Of a stretch of 64,000 nt of DNA, positions 41,042 to 50,594 are shown in pieces. A program made the translations under genes and the position numbers. The stretch lies in the NCBI GenBank assembly GCA_963787185.1, contig CAWBCC010000015.1, forward strand, positions 248,001 to 312,000, in the 5' to 3' direction. The number at the start of each line of letters is the position of its first letter. The stretch's first letter is position 1. Source of the DNA: JAJXZP01 sp963787185. GTDB taxonomy: Bacteria > Spirochaetota > Spirochaetia > Treponematales > Rectinemataceae. The notes under the pieces were generated by a model that was not told where the DNA came from, searched no databases, and saw nothing but the letters and a program-made list of their open reading frames with translations.

Positions 41042-42016
41042 ATGAGCAATCTGAAACGGCTTTTTCTTGCATTCGGCATCTTCGCATGCCTGTTCTCGGC
41101 GGCAGCCTTCGCCGACGACCAGATCGTCATCTACATGCAAATGGGCGGTACGCAGGGCGACGGCGCGACCTTGGCCCGCACCAACGGAGCCAGGGCTGCT
41201 GCGGCGGCCAACAATGTCAAGCTGATCGAGCAGTATTCCAAGTGGGATCAGCAGACGATGATCGATCAGTTCAAGCAGGCCATGGCGGCCAGCCCCGACG
41301 GCATCGTCATCATGGGTCACCCCGGCGAAGCGGCCTTCGCGCCGCTCGTCGATCAGGCGGAGGCCCAAGGCATCATCGTGACGAGCGGGAACAACCCCAT
41401 GCCGAAAATCGAAGCCAAGTACCAGTCCAAGGGCTTCGGCTATGCCGGCGCCGACCTCTATCAGGGCGGGTATCTGACAGGCCAGGCGATGGTCAAAGCC
41501 GGCCTGAAGCCCGGTGACCATGCATTGGTATACGATATTTGGCACCAGCAGGGCAGGAGCAGGAGCAGCCAGGGCGTGTACGATGCGCTGGTCAAAGCGG
41601 GGCTCAAGGTCGACAAACTGGACGTTTCCGCTGCGGTGGACAGCGACACTTCCCTCGCAATCCCCATCCTCACCGCGTACATCCAGGCCCATCCGAATCT
41701 CAGGGCCATCGGGACCCAGCACGGCAGCATCACGGCGGTTCTGCCGAAGGTGCTCCAGGCGGCCGGGAAGCAGCCCGGCGACATCATCTGCGGCGGCATC
41801 GACCTGTCTCCGGCGACGGTCAGCGCCCTTCAGGACGGCTGGATCAGCGCCAGCTTCGATCAGGTGCTCTACCTCCAGGGCTATCTGCCGGTGATGCAGA
41901 TCGTCTGGGCCAAGCGCTATCTGATTCCCGGCCTGCACTTCGATACGGGCGTGGGCCTCGCGACCCCGCAGAACATCGGCTCAATAAAGCCTTTGATCGA
42001 TCAGGGAATCCGATAG
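41042..42016 (+). CDS. Sugar ABC transporter substrate-binding protein (FrcB-like, CUT2)
   Basis: A 324-aa periplasmic receptor. It has a signal peptide (MSNLKRLFLAFGIFACLFSA, cleavage around AFA before DDQ) and a type-1 binding fold (DQFKQAMAASPDGIVIMGHPGE, ICGGIDLSPATVSALQDGWI). ATG 41042 follows AAGGGAGGTCTT. Unusually for this window, the receptor is the last gene of its operon, after ATPase and permease. That order and the single-domain ATPase resemble Frc-type systems, though fructose itself is not demonstrated. Confidence 0.9.
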   Translation: MSNLKRLFLAFGIFACLFSAAAFADDQIVIYMQMGGTQGDGATLARTNGARAAAAANNVKLIEQYSKWDQQTMIDQFKQAMAASPDGIVIMGHPGEAAFAPLVDQAEAQGIIVTSGNNPMPKIEAKYQSKGFGYAGADLYQGGYLTGQAMVKAGLKPGDHALVYDIWHQQGRSRSSQGVYDALVKAGLKVDKLDVSAAVDSDTSLAIPILTAYIQAHPNLRAIGTQHGSITAVLPKVLQAAGKQPGDIICGGIDLSPATVSALQDGWISASFDQVLYLQGYLPVMQIVWAKRYLIPGLHFDTGVGLATPQNIGSIKPLIDQGIR

Positions 42017-42183
42017 GACCTTCCGCGCGCGAAGCCGTCCAAGACGGAAGCGGACCGCGGAGCCGCCGAAGCGCAGAGGAATGGAGAATCACGGAGGCCC
42101 ACGAATTGAGGCCTTCGCATTTCCTCTCGGCGCCTCCTTGTTTCCGCGGTTCGCCCTGTTGAACGCCCCCGGGGGTCGCCCGG

Positions 42184-43167
42184 CTACGAGTGCCCGGCCA
42201 CGGGGAAGAGCAGCTTCTGGTTTTCGGGCTGGAACATGTTGTCGCGGGTGACGTCGATGGAGCCCGTGTTGACGTATTTTGGAGGGCGCCCGCCCTCGAT
42301 CAGCCCGCGCGCGGCCTTGACCGCGAGATAGCCCATCGTGAAGGGCTTCTGAACGATGGTGTCGTGGATCACGCCGCGCTCCACGTATTTCAGTATCTCG
42401 AAGGAATTGTCGAAGCCTACGAGCGCGACCTTGCCCTCCCGCCCGAGCGCCACGAGCGCGCGGGCGGCCCCTTCGAGGGTCGGCTGGTTCAGGGCCGCGA
42501 TACCGCGCAGGCCGGGATGCTGCATCAGGAGCGCCTGGGCCTGCTGGTAGGCGGTCTGGGGCTCCGATCCGGAGTACGCCGTGTCGAGCATGAGGACCCG
42601 GCCGTCGAGCACGGAGCGTGCGCCCGCTTCCCGGTCCATCGCGGTCGAGCTGCCCTTGACGTAGCTCATGATCGCCACTTCCGACCCCTTCGGCACCAGC
42701 CGCACGAGCGCCTCGCCGCAGCGCTTGCCGGCCTCCACGTTGTCGGTGCCTATCTTCACGTCGGCGTCGTCCGACTCGATGAACGAGTCCACGCACACGA
42801 GCGGGATCCCGCGCGTTTTCGCTTCGTGGGCGGGCGGCACGAGCAATCGGTAATCCGAAGACGCCAGAATGATGGCGTCGGGCCTGCCGGCCGTCGCTGC
42901 GCGCAGCATGGAGATCTGGGCGTTGATCATGGTCTCGTCCTTGGGCGCCTCTATCGAGACGTCGAGATCGAACTCCGCGGCGGCCGATTCCACGCCGTCC
43001 GCCACGGTACGCCAGAACGAGTTGTTCGTCATCTTGAATATCACCTCGACCTTCTTGCGCTCCTGCCGGGGGTCGCTCACCGGACCTTCCCTGTGATACG
43101 CGTAGGTCAGGAAGAGGGCGGCGAGCACCGTGGCCGCGCCTATGAGCAGGTAGGGTCGCCCCCTCAC
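42184..43167 (-). CDS. Membrane-anchored periplasmic sugar-binding sensor protein (XylFII-like)
   Basis: A 327-aa type-1 periplasmic-binding protein. Instead of a cleaved signal it starts with one transmembrane anchor (YLLIGAATVLAALFLTYAY) and a charged linker before the fold (VEVIFKMTNNSFWRTVADGVESAAAEF, PDAIILASSDYRLLVP, VALVGFDNSFEILKYVERG). It overlaps by 4 bp with the preceding kinase gene. In XylFII-LytS-YesN-type systems such a protein senses the sugar and activates the kinase ectodomain. It is therefore probably a sensor rather than a transport receptor, and the true transport receptor is at 46807-47766. Confidence 0.85.
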   Translation of the reverse strand: MRGRPYLLIGAATVLAALFLTYAYHREGPVSDPRQERKKVEVIFKMTNNSFWRTVADGVESAAAEFDLDVSIEAPKDETMINAQISMLRAATAGRPDAIILASSDYRLLVPPAHEAKTRGIPLVCVDSFIESDDADVKIGTDNVEAGKRCGEALVRLVPKGSEVAIMSYVKGSSTAMDREAGARSVLDGRVLMLDTAYSGSEPQTAYQQAQALLMQHPGLRGIAALNQPTLEGAARALVALGREGKVALVGFDNSFEILKYVERGVIHDTIVQKPFTMGYLAVKAARGLIEGGRPPKYVNTGSIDVTRDNMFQPENQKLLFPVAGHS

Positions 43168-44960
43168 GGACGGACCCCGCTGATGGCCGGAACCCGGATC
43201 GAGACGACGGTGCCCTGCCCGGGCGTCGATTCGAAGGACAGACCGAAGCCCTTGCCGGAGTAAAGCCTTATCCTCTCCTGCACGTTCCGCAGGCCGACGC
43301 CCCCGCCCTTATCCTCCTCGGTCAAAGCGCGTTCGCCGCTTTCGGGTCTCTCGATCTCTCTCCGGACGGCCTCGAGCCGTTCGGGGCTCATGCCGACCCC
43401 GTTGTCGCTGACCGAGATGGCCAGCGTTGCTCCGGACAGCGTCCCGCTCACGCGGATGAGGCCGGCTCCGTCCTTGTTCTTTATGCCGTGATAGATGGCG
43501 TTTTCGACGAGCGGTTGGACCAGCAGCTTGAGCAGCCTGAACTCGAAGAGCTCGGGAGGCAGGGCGATCTCATAGTCGAGCTTGTTCTTGTATCGCGCCT
43601 TCTGGATGGTGAGATAGGTGCCGAGGTATTCGATCTCCGTCCTGATCGTGATGATCTCCGACCCGCGATTGATGCCGAGCCGGAAGAACTTGGCCAACGA
43701 CGAAGTCACGTCGATGGCCTGCGCCCGCTCGTCCAGTTCTATCATCCAGATTATCGAGTCCAGGGTATTGTAGAGGAAGTGGGGATTTATCTGCGCCTGG
43801 AGCGCCCTCAGCTCGAGAATGCGCTTGAGCTCTTCGTCCCTGCGATTCCGCTCGATGAGGTCGCGGACCGTCTTGAGCGCGATGTTGCAATCGTACGCGA
43901 GCTGCGACACTTCGTTGGAGCAGTTGACGGAGATGTCGATGTCGAATACGCCGCTTTCGACCTGCTGCATCGACCGGCGCAGCGACTCGATGGGTCGCGA
44001 GATGCGCATCGATATGAAGGAAGAAAGCACCGTGGCCACGAAGATGCAGAAGAGCGCCAGCATCGCGAAGCTGTATTCGGCGTCCTTGAATCCGGCGAAA
44101 AGCTCATCCATATAGGAGACGGCGACCACCGTCCAGCCCGTCTGGGAGGAGTCCGCAGCGGTATAGAGAAGATCGCGGCCGTCGACCTTGGTGGTGAGAT
44201 AGCCGCCGTGGAGGCGGAGTATGTCGCCTATGTCCTCCGACTTGAGACCGCCGTAGACGAGCTGCTGCAACGGGTGGTACACGATATCGCCGCCGCGGTC
44301 GACGATGAAGACATAACCGGATTTGCCGAGCCTTATGTCGCGGCACAAGTCCTTGATGATCGCGTAATTGAGGTCGACCATGACATAGCCGAGATGATTC
44401 TCCGTCCGAAGCCTTCGGATGAGGGAAATGACCCAGGTGTAGCGGTCGTCCAGCACATTCTCCACGTGCGCCGAGGTCACGATGGCGCCGCCGGACTCCA
44501 GTTCGGCTTCATAGGCGCCGTAGCGGTCGTGGAAGTCGAAGTCGGGGTTTATGGCCCCGCCCGGCGAGGCCGCCAGGATAAGACCGGTGCGCGCATCCCC
44601 GCCGGGACGCAGCTGAGGCAGGAGGAAAATGCCGTCGATATCCTTCCTCACCGTCTTCACCGAGCCCAGGAACTGTCCTATCCGCCGCCGCAGCCGCGGC
44701 GGGCTCCGCTCGGGAGAGCCCATGTACGCCTTGACGTCGGCGTTGTTGACGAGCACCAGGGCGATGTCGTCCATGTAAGTGATGTAATTGTCTATCACTC
44801 TGTTGAGCTGCGAGACGAGCTGCATGGTATTCTGCTCGGCGATGCCTACGATCGTCTTCTTGAAAAAATAGATCGACACGGCGCCCAGAAGCACGATCGT
44901 AAACACGATGAGAACCGCGAAAGATTCTATGAGGCTGGATTGTATGCGCCGTATTCTCAT
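43164..44960 (-). CDS. Sensor histidine kinase (LytS/YesM family)
   Basis: A 598-aa membrane kinase. A TM segment near residue 15-35 is followed by a large extracellular Cache-like domain to about residue 285 (TRKDIDGIFLLPQ-like, YTWVISLIRRLRTENHLGYVMVDLNYA), a second TM, a HAMP, the phosphoacceptor INPHFLYNTLDSIIWM (about 390), and an HATPase with VSDNGVGMSPE and GVGLRNVQERIRLY. The start at 44960 was chosen because it overlaps the response-regulator stop (ATGA). The frame is open upstream to 45824, but that part is antisense shadow of the regulator gene. It is the middle gene of a three-component sensory operon. Confidence 0.93.
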   Translation of the reverse strand: MRIRRIQSSLIESFAVLIVFTIVLLGAVSIYFFKKTIVGIAEQNTMQLVSQLNRVIDNYITYMDDIALVLVNNADVKAYMGSPERSPPRLRRRIGQFLGSVKTVRKDIDGIFLLPQLRPGGDARTGLILAASPGGAINPDFDFHDRYGAYEAELESGGAIVTSAHVENVLDDRYTWVISLIRRLRTENHLGYVMVDLNYAIIKDLCRDIRLGKSGYVFIVDRGGDIVYHPLQQLVYGGLKSEDIGDILRLHGGYLTTKVDGRDLLYTAADSSQTGWTVVAVSYMDELFAGFKDAEYSFAMLALFCIFVATVLSSFISMRISRPIESLRRSMQQVESGVFDIDISVNCSNEVSQLAYDCNIALKTVRDLIERNRRDEELKRILELRALQAQINPHFLYNTLDSIIWMIELDERAQAIDVTSSLAKFFRLGINRGSEIITIRTEIEYLGTYLTIQKARYKNKLDYEIALPPELFEFRLLKLLVQPLVENAIYHGIKNKDGAGLIRVSGTLSGATLAISVSDNGVGMSPERLEAVRREIERPESGERALTEEDKGGGVGLRNVQERIRLYSGKGFGLSFESTPGQGTVVSIRVPAISGVRP

Positions 44961-46612
44961 GGGCGCGGCCGGCCCGCGGCTTCGAGCTCCGATGCGCCCT
45001 CTTCGGCCCCGAAGCCGCGGCGGATCGATGCGCGATACTCGGTCGGAGTCATCCCGGTGATTCTTTTGAAGACGGCGCTGAAATAGCCGGCGTCGGGATA
45101 GCCCACGGCATTGGCGATCTCGTAGCTCATGAGGTCCGTCGACTCGAGGAGAAGGCGCGCGCGTCCCACTCGGTAGCTCGTGAGGTATTCGACGAAGGAG
45201 CACTTCAGATGGCGCCGCAGGATTTTCGACAGGTAGCTCTCGCTGATCGAGAGCCCCTCCGCCACCGTCCGGATCCATAAATTCTCGTCGGTGTAATGCC
45301 GCTCCACGTACTCCTTGAAATCGAGAATCTTCCATTCGGGTTGATTGAGACTGCGCGTCGCGTTGACCCGCGAGGACAATGCGGCTATCCGCTCCACCGC
45401 GGCCAGGATGGAATCGCGCGAGGCGAGAGACTGGACGTATTCGTAGTACTCGCAGCCCAGCTCGCCCGCGATGGCCGAAGCGGAGATGCCCAGGTCGGCC
45501 AGTTCGTCCAGGACGCGGGCGAAGCACTCTTGTATTTCGTGCCGTATCCGCAGGGGCGAAATGTCCGACGCGGCCAGGGCGCGGATGAAACCGACGGCTA
45601 GGGCAGCCGCTTGTTCCGCCGTCCCGGTCCTGATGCCGAAGCAGAGACGATCCATCCGGACGGCGACCTCGGCGATCGCTGCGCGATCGTCGCCGGAATT
45701 CCGGGGATAATGGAAGGGCCCGGGCGGGTCCTTTACGAGTCGGTATGCGAGAGCCGAAACGGCCTCGTCGTAGGATCGCGGCGCATCCCTCCAGTCCATG
45801 TAGCTCCAGCCGATCCCCACGCACGACGGCGCCGGGTCAATCGCGAGGAGTTCGGAGGCGAAGTAGTCGATTTGTCTCGTACAATGTTCCACGTCGCGCT
45901 CGAAGACGAGGACGCCCCCGCGACCCTCCTCCGGGAAGAACGTGACGACCCGCTGCGACGCGCCGAACACGCGGCCGAAAAGTTCTCGGATGCCTGCGCC
46001 GGAGCCTTCCATGCCGGCCGGACCGACTTCTTCCGGCGGGACGGGTCCGCGCTCGACGACGAGCGCCGCGCAGGCGAGGCCGGAGGGGTCGAATCCGAAA
46101 AGCTCCGCGGGATTCTTGGGAAAAGACGCCGAGGGCGGCGAAGCGAAGAGCTCCGCGATGCTCCGCTCTCTGACGATGGCGCGGGATTTTTCCGCGTGGA
46201 CCCTGAGCTCGGCTGCGTCTTCCTCGACGCGCCGGCCCGCGTCGAGCTTGGCCTTGACTCTCAGCAGCAGAGCGGTCAGATCCCGCGCGGTGACCGGCTT
46301 GAGGATGTAGTCGAAGACATTGTGCCTGATGGCTTCCTGAGCGTAGCGGAACTCGTCGAAGCCCGAAAGCACCACGACGACGATATGGGGATGGTTCTTG
46401 GCCACGTGCGCGGCGACGGAGATCCCGTCCGCGAAGGGCATGCAGATGTCGGTCAGAACGACGTCGGGAAGGAGCCGGTCTATGACGTCTATGGCGTCGC
46501 GGCCGTTTTCGCAAGGGGGAAGAAACTCGAAACCGGACCCGTCCCAGTCGATTCTGGTTTCAAAGCCGCGACGGACGGTTTCCTCGTCGTCGACCATCAG
46601 AAATCTATACAC
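44957..46612 (-). CDS. AraC-type response regulator (YesN family)
   Basis: A transcription activator of 551 aa. The N-terminal receiver has FLMVDDEETVRRG and the phosphorylatable Asp in VVLTDICMPFADG (about residue 57). A long central linker (about 130-440) follows, then a C-terminal AraC double helix-turn-helix (NLWIRTVAEGLSISESYLSKILRRHLKCSFVEYL, AVGYPDAGYFSAVFKRITGMTPTEYR). Start GTG 46612 begins the receiver; an ATG further up adds 17 unconserved residues. It is paired with the kinase and binding protein downstream and probably activates the sugar transporter 200 bp upstream on the same strand. Confidence 0.93.
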   Translation of the reverse strand: MYRFLMVDDEETVRRGFETRIDWDGSGFEFLPPCENGRDAIDVIDRLLPDVVLTDICMPFADGISVAAHVAKNHPHIVVVVLSGFDEFRYAQEAIRHNVFDYILKPVTARDLTALLLRVKAKLDAGRRVEEDAAELRVHAEKSRAIVRERSIAELFASPPSASFPKNPAELFGFDPSGLACAALVVERGPVPPEEVGPAGMEGSGAGIRELFGRVFGASQRVVTFFPEEGRGGVLVFERDVEHCTRQIDYFASELLAIDPAPSCVGIGWSYMDWRDAPRSYDEAVSALAYRLVKDPPGPFHYPRNSGDDRAAIAEVAVRMDRLCFGIRTGTAEQAAALAVGFIRALAASDISPLRIRHEIQECFARVLDELADLGISASAIAGELGCEYYEYVQSLASRDSILAAVERIAALSSRVNATRSLNQPEWKILDFKEYVERHYTDENLWIRTVAEGLSISESYLSKILRRHLKCSFVEYLTSYRVGRARLLLESTDLMSYEIANAVGYPDAGYFSAVFKRITGMTPTEYRASIRRGFGAEEGASELEAAGRPRP

Positions 46613-46741
46613 GTGCGCTCCGCTCGCTTCGAAATGGCGCTGAGACCGCCCCCAGTATATCACGAGCCGCTCGGAACCGAAACGGACGGGGCTAGCTTGG
46701 AAAGGGCGGCCGCCCGGGGAAGCCGAGCCGCCGCCCTCAGA

Positions 46742-46770
46742 CCCGCCCGACCTCCACAGGTTCGGGCGGG
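46742..46770. terminator. Hairpin between sugar transporter operon and sensory operon
   Basis: CCCGCCCGA (46742-46750) pairs with TCGGGCGGG (46762-46770), loop 11 nt. No T-tract follows on the minus strand. It lies after the receptor stop and may reduce read-through into the sensory genes. Confidence 0.4.
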
Positions 46771-46806
46771 ATCACTCGCTAGGCCGGATCCGGCGAGGCC
46801 GGCCCT

Positions 46807-47766
46807 TCAGTACAGAACGTTCTTGGCCGCCGTGCTGTCGATGTTGTCCTTGGTCACCATGAGGAAGCCCGTGTCCACGGCGGTCTTGACCTTCTCTCTT
46901 TTCCAGGCGTCATAGGCGGCCTTCACGCCGAGGTAGCCCATGTTGTAGGAGCTCTGCACGCAGATGGCCTGGATCGTGCCGTCCTTTATGAAGTTCTGCT
47001 CGACGCCGTTGCCGTCGAATCCGATCGTGACGATCTTGCCCACGAGGCCGGCCTGCGTGACGGCGCGGCCCATGCCGACCGCCGAGGGCTCGTTGGCCCC
47101 GAAGATGCCCACGAGGTCGGGATTCGAGGCCAGGATGTTGGTGACCTGGTTGAGCGCCGTGACCTGATCGGAATTCGAGTACTGAGTGGTGACGATCTGC
47201 AGATGAGAATTCTTGGCGATGTAGTCCTTGAAGCCCCCCACGCGGCCAATTTCGGAACCGACGCCGGCGACATAGGACTCGACCGCGATCTTGCCCGTGT
47301 CGGAACCGGTGGCGGCCTTCACCCGGTCGATCAGTTCCTTGGCGCAAGCCTGTCCGGCCGCGTTGTTGTCGGTGGAGAGGAAGGATACGTAATTGGACGA
47401 GGGTCCGTCGAGAAGGGAGTCGATGATGATGACGGGGATCCCCGCGGCCTTCGCCTTCTTGACCACCGGGATGAGCGCCGTCGGGTCGGAAGGAGCGAGG
47501 ACGATGGCCTTGACGCCGCGGTCGATCGCGCTTTCGACGATGTTGATTTCCTCATTGACGTTCGACTCGGACTGCGGGCCGAGGAAGGTCACGGAGAGCT
47601 TGGGTGCCTTGGCCGCCCTGAGCTCGGACTGGGCCGCGAAACATCCGGTCTGCACGTTCTGCCAGTAGCTGGAGTTCCCGGTCTTGACGATGACGGCGAT
47701 CTCCTGGGCCGAAAGGGCGCCTCCCACGAACGCGGCGACCACGAGAGCTACGATGAGCTTCTTCAT
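46807..47766 (-). CDS. Sugar ABC transporter substrate-binding protein (RbsB/XylF-like, CUT2)
   Basis: A 319-aa periplasmic receptor. It has a signal peptide (MKKLIVALVVAAFVGGALSA, cleaved before QEIAVIVK) and a type-1 binding fold (GNSSYWQNVQTGCFAAQSEL, RGVKAIVLAPSDPTALIPVV, GKIVTIGFDGNGVEQNFIKDG). It is the last gene of an ATPase-permease-receptor operon and has its own very strong ribosome site, AAGGAGG, after a 79-bp gap. The three-component sensory operon follows 195 bp downstream. Its ligand is probably the same sugar that the sensor binds. Confidence 0.92.
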   Translation of the reverse strand: MKKLIVALVVAAFVGGALSAQEIAVIVKTGNSSYWQNVQTGCFAAQSELRAAKAPKLSVTFLGPQSESNVNEEINIVESAIDRGVKAIVLAPSDPTALIPVVKKAKAAGIPVIIIDSLLDGPSSNYVSFLSTDNNAAGQACAKELIDRVKAATGSDTGKIAVESYVAGVGSEIGRVGGFKDYIAKNSHLQIVTTQYSNSDQVTALNQVTNILASNPDLVGIFGANEPSAVGMGRAVTQAGLVGKIVTIGFDGNGVEQNFIKDGTIQAICVQSSYNMGYLGVKAAYDAWKREKVKTAVDTGFLMVTKDNIDSTAAKNVLY

Positions 47767-47845
47767 TCGATCCTCCTTGAAAATATTCCACAGCCTTTAC
47801 AGACTGCTGCTTCAGAAAGAAATTCGCCGGAGTCGATGCCTTGCG

Positions 47846-48868
47846 TCATTTCCGGTTTCTGAGCTGGTCCATCGCGACGGCACCGATCACCACGACGCCG
47901 ATGACGATCTGCTGCGAGAAATAGTTGGCTCCCATCATGGTGAGGCCGGTGCTCAAGACGCCGATGATGAACGAACCGATCACTGTGCCGCCCACCGTGC
48001 CTATGCCGCCCATGAGGCTCGTTCCGCCTATGACGGCCGCCGCGATCGCATTGAGCTCGTAGCCGATGCCTCCGTTGGGCTGGGAGGTCACCATCCTCGA
48101 CGCGAGCAGTATGCCGGCGAGCCCCGAAAGAAGGCCCCCGATCATGTAGGTGATGAGCTTCACCTTCTTCACCTTGATGCCCGACAGACGGGAGGCTTCC
48201 TCGTTCGAACCTATCGAATAGATGTAACGGCCTATCCTCGTCTTCTTCAGCACGAAGTTGAAAATGACGGCGCAGATTATCATGATGATCACGATGTACG
48301 AGATGCCGGGGAATACCGTGAGCGTCCGTCCGTCCGCGGTGCGCTGGGTCACCGTAAAGAGCGCGTTGTTCCCGAGATTGCCGAAGGCATCGGGCGCCGG
48401 CTTGGAGTTGGCGTTCGTCACCGTCAGGACGAGCCCGCGGAATATCATCATCGAGCCCAGCGTGGCTATGAAAGGCGGCAGTCTGAGGCCGGTGACGAGC
48501 AGGCCGTTGAAAAGACCGCAGGCCGCTCCGGTGACCAAACCGATCACCATGGACTGCCAGATGCCCAAACCCGCGTCGGCCGCAATGACGGCGATCGTCC
48601 CGGTGAGCGCGATGACCGAGCCGATGGAAAGGTCGATCCCCGCTGTGATGATGATGAAGGTGACGCCGATGCCCATCAGCGTGATCGTGCTCGTCTGCAG
48701 CGCCAGGGTGAGAAGGTTCCTCACCGTAAAGAAGTTCTTGGCGAGGATCGAGAACACGATCAGCAGGACGAACAGGGCGGCAAGCGTAACGAACTTGTCG
48801 AGTCTCATCTTCGGACGTGCCGCGCGCCTGCCCACCGCTTCGATCTTTTCCATCGTAGTATCGCCCAT
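47846..48868 (-). CDS. Sugar ABC transporter permease (RbsC/XylH-like, CUT2)
   Basis: A 340-aa channel subunit with about nine helices. Landmarks are FIIITAGIDLSIGSVIALTGT (about residue 75) and AAAVIGGTSLMGGIGTVGGTVIGSF (about 270). A hydrophilic N-terminal stretch (MGDTTMEKIEAVGRRAARPK) precedes the first helix. ATG 48868 lies 2 bp after the ATPase stop; a longer frame reaching 49189 is a shadow of the ATPase gene. Confidence 0.92.
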   Translation of the reverse strand: MGDTTMEKIEAVGRRAARPKMRLDKFVTLAALFVLLIVFSILAKNFFTVRNLLTLALQTSTITLMGIGVTFIIITAGIDLSIGSVIALTGTIAVIAADAGLGIWQSMVIGLVTGAACGLFNGLLVTGLRLPPFIATLGSMMIFRGLVLTVTNANSKPAPDAFGNLGNNALFTVTQRTADGRTLTVFPGISYIVIIMIICAVIFNFVLKKTRIGRYIYSIGSNEEASRLSGIKVKKVKLITYMIGGLLSGLAGILLASRMVTSQPNGGIGYELNAIAAAVIGGTSLMGGIGTVGGTVIGSFIIGVLSTGLTMMGANYFSQQIVIGVVVIGAVAMDQLRNRK

Positions 48869-48870
48869 GA

Positions 48871-50421
48871 TCAAGCTCTTCCTTCCGTCGTGCCCGCCGC
48901 CAAGGCCCCGGCCCCGGCGCTCTTGCCGCCGAGACCGGCCGCATAATTGAGTATCTCTTCCTGGGTGGTTCCGCAAGTCGCCAGACTCGCCTCGAGCGAA
49001 CCTTCGTGCAGGACGAGTACGCGATCGGTCATGCCGAGTATCTCCGGTAGTTCGGAAGATATGATGATGACCCCCACGCCGCGGCTGGCCAGACTGTCTA
49101 TGAGTTCGTATATCGCGTACTTGGCGCCCACATCGATCCCGCGGGTAGGTTCGTCGAAAATGAGTATCCTGGAATCGCAGAAGAGCCACTTGGCCACGAC
49201 GACCTTCTGCTGATTGCCTCCCGAGAGATTGTTGACGACCTGCCAGAGGCTGGGCGTCTTGATATTCAGCTCTCCGACGTATTCCTCGCAGGCCCTGATT
49301 TCCCGGGCCCTCGAGACGACTCCAAAGAACCGCGACACTCTCGGCATGTTGGCCATAGTGATGTTCTCCGAGATCATCATGGAGATCGCGAGCCCTTCCT
49401 GTTTCCGGTTCTCGGAAAGGTAGGCGATGCCTTCCCGGATCGCGTCCGCGGGCGAATTGATCCTGACGGGGCGGCCGTTCACGCGCACCTCGCCGGAGTC
49501 GATTCTGTCCGCCCCGAATATCGCGCGGGCGAGTTCGGAGCGCCCGGCCCCCATGAGCCCGGAAAACCCGAGAACCTCACCCTTGTACAGATCGAAGGAT
49601 ATGTCTTTGAGGATGCCCTTCCGCACGATGCCGCGGACTTCCAGCAGTTTTTCGCGCGTCGGAACGTTGTGCTTCGGGGGGAACTTGTTTTCGAGCTTTC
49701 TGCCCACCATCCTGTTGACGATTTCGTCGAGACTGACGGCGGAATACTCGTCGGTGCTGATGTAGCCGCCGTCCCGGAAAATCGAAATCCGGTCGACAAT
49801 GTGCTTCAATTCCTCGAGGCGGTGCGAGATGTAGATGATGGCCACCCCCTGGTCGCGGAGGGCGTGGATGACCTTGAACAGCTCGTCGATCTCCGTTTCG
49901 GTCAACGCGCTGGTCGGCTCGTCCATTATGAGGACCTCGAGTTGCTGCGACAGCGATTTGGCTATCTCCACCATCTGCTGCTTCGATATGGGAAGTCGGT
50001 TGAGCGGCGCGGCCGGATCGATATCCACATTCAGGCGCTTGAGGATGGTACTCGCGTCCGCGTTCATCCTCTTTTCGTCGAGAGTCCCCAGACGGGTCCT
50101 GGGCTCCCTGCAGATGAAGATGTTCGCCGCGACGGAGAGATGGGGGATGAGGTTCAGCTCCTGGTAGATGATGCCTATGCCCATATTCCGCGCATCCGTG
50201 GGCCCGGCGAAATGCACACCCCTGCCCTTGTACCTGATGATGCCTTCGTCGGGCTGGTAGACGCCCGAGAGTATCTTCATGAGCGTCGATTTCCCCGCCC
50301 CGTTTTCGCCGACGAGAGCGTGCACCTCGCCCTTGCGCAGCTTGAACGAGACATGATCCAGGGCCTTTACGCCGGGGAAGCTCTTGGAAACATTTTCGAC
50401 CTCGAGGATGACCTCTGCCAT
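48871..50421 (-). CDS. Sugar ABC transporter ATPase with two nucleotide-binding domains (RbsA/XylG-like)
   Basis: A 516-aa double ABC protein. Module one has GENGAGKSTLMKILSGVYQPD, LPISKQQMVEIAKSLSQQ and LIMDEPTSALTE. Module two has GLMGAGRSE, LSGGNQQKVVVAKWLF and LIFDEPTRGIDVGAKYAI. It ends with an Ala/Gly-rich tail (AAGLGGKSAGAGALAAGTTE) not seen in the other ATPases. It is the first gene of its operon and lies behind a 420-bp region with strong hairpins. It is probably a target of the YesN-type regulator encoded downstream. Confidence 0.93.
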   Translation of the reverse strand: MAEVILEVENVSKSFPGVKALDHVSFKLRKGEVHALVGENGAGKSTLMKILSGVYQPDEGIIRYKGRGVHFAGPTDARNMGIGIIYQELNLIPHLSVAANIFICREPRTRLGTLDEKRMNADASTILKRLNVDIDPAAPLNRLPISKQQMVEIAKSLSQQLEVLIMDEPTSALTETEIDELFKVIHALRDQGVAIIYISHRLEELKHIVDRISIFRDGGYISTDEYSAVSLDEIVNRMVGRKLENKFPPKHNVPTREKLLEVRGIVRKGILKDISFDLYKGEVLGFSGLMGAGRSELARAIFGADRIDSGEVRVNGRPVRINSPADAIREGIAYLSENRKQEGLAISMMISENITMANMPRVSRFFGVVSRAREIRACEEYVGELNIKTPSLWQVVNNLSGGNQQKVVVAKWLFCDSRILIFDEPTRGIDVGAKYAIYELIDSLASRGVGVIIISSELPEILGMTDRVLVLHEGSLEASLATCGTTQEEILNYAAGLGGKSAGAGALAAGTTEGRA

Positions 50422-50499
50422 TGAACCCTCACTCGGAGTTCAGGGTAGCACCTCTCCCGCGCCTGACAATCGAAGACTGCGCACATTGTGTCCGCATTA

Positions 50500-50558
50500 C
50501 GGCACTCGTTTATCGGGCCGGCGATTCCCGGTGCCGGATTTCCCGATGAAGAGTGCCG
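50500..50558. promoter_or_regulatory. Long nested inverted repeat in the leader of the minus-strand sugar operon
   Basis: Three concentric perfect stems: CGGCACTC (50500-50507)/GAGTGCCG (50551-50558), ATCGGG (50512-50517)/CCCGAT (50542-50547), CCGGC (50518-50522)/GCCGG (50533-50537). No T-tract follows on either strand, so it looks like a structured RNA or protein site rather than a terminator. Confidence 0.5.
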
Positions 50559-50594
50559 AAAAACGCTCTTGACAATTTCCGCTCCCCGCCCAGA

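Noticed and set aside
44961..45824. An N-terminal extension of the LytS-type kinase by nearly 290 residues
   Set aside because: The extension overlaps the C-terminal AraC domain of the regulator gene in another frame and is Arg/Gly-rich nonsense. The ATGA overlap at 44957-44960 gives a natural start.
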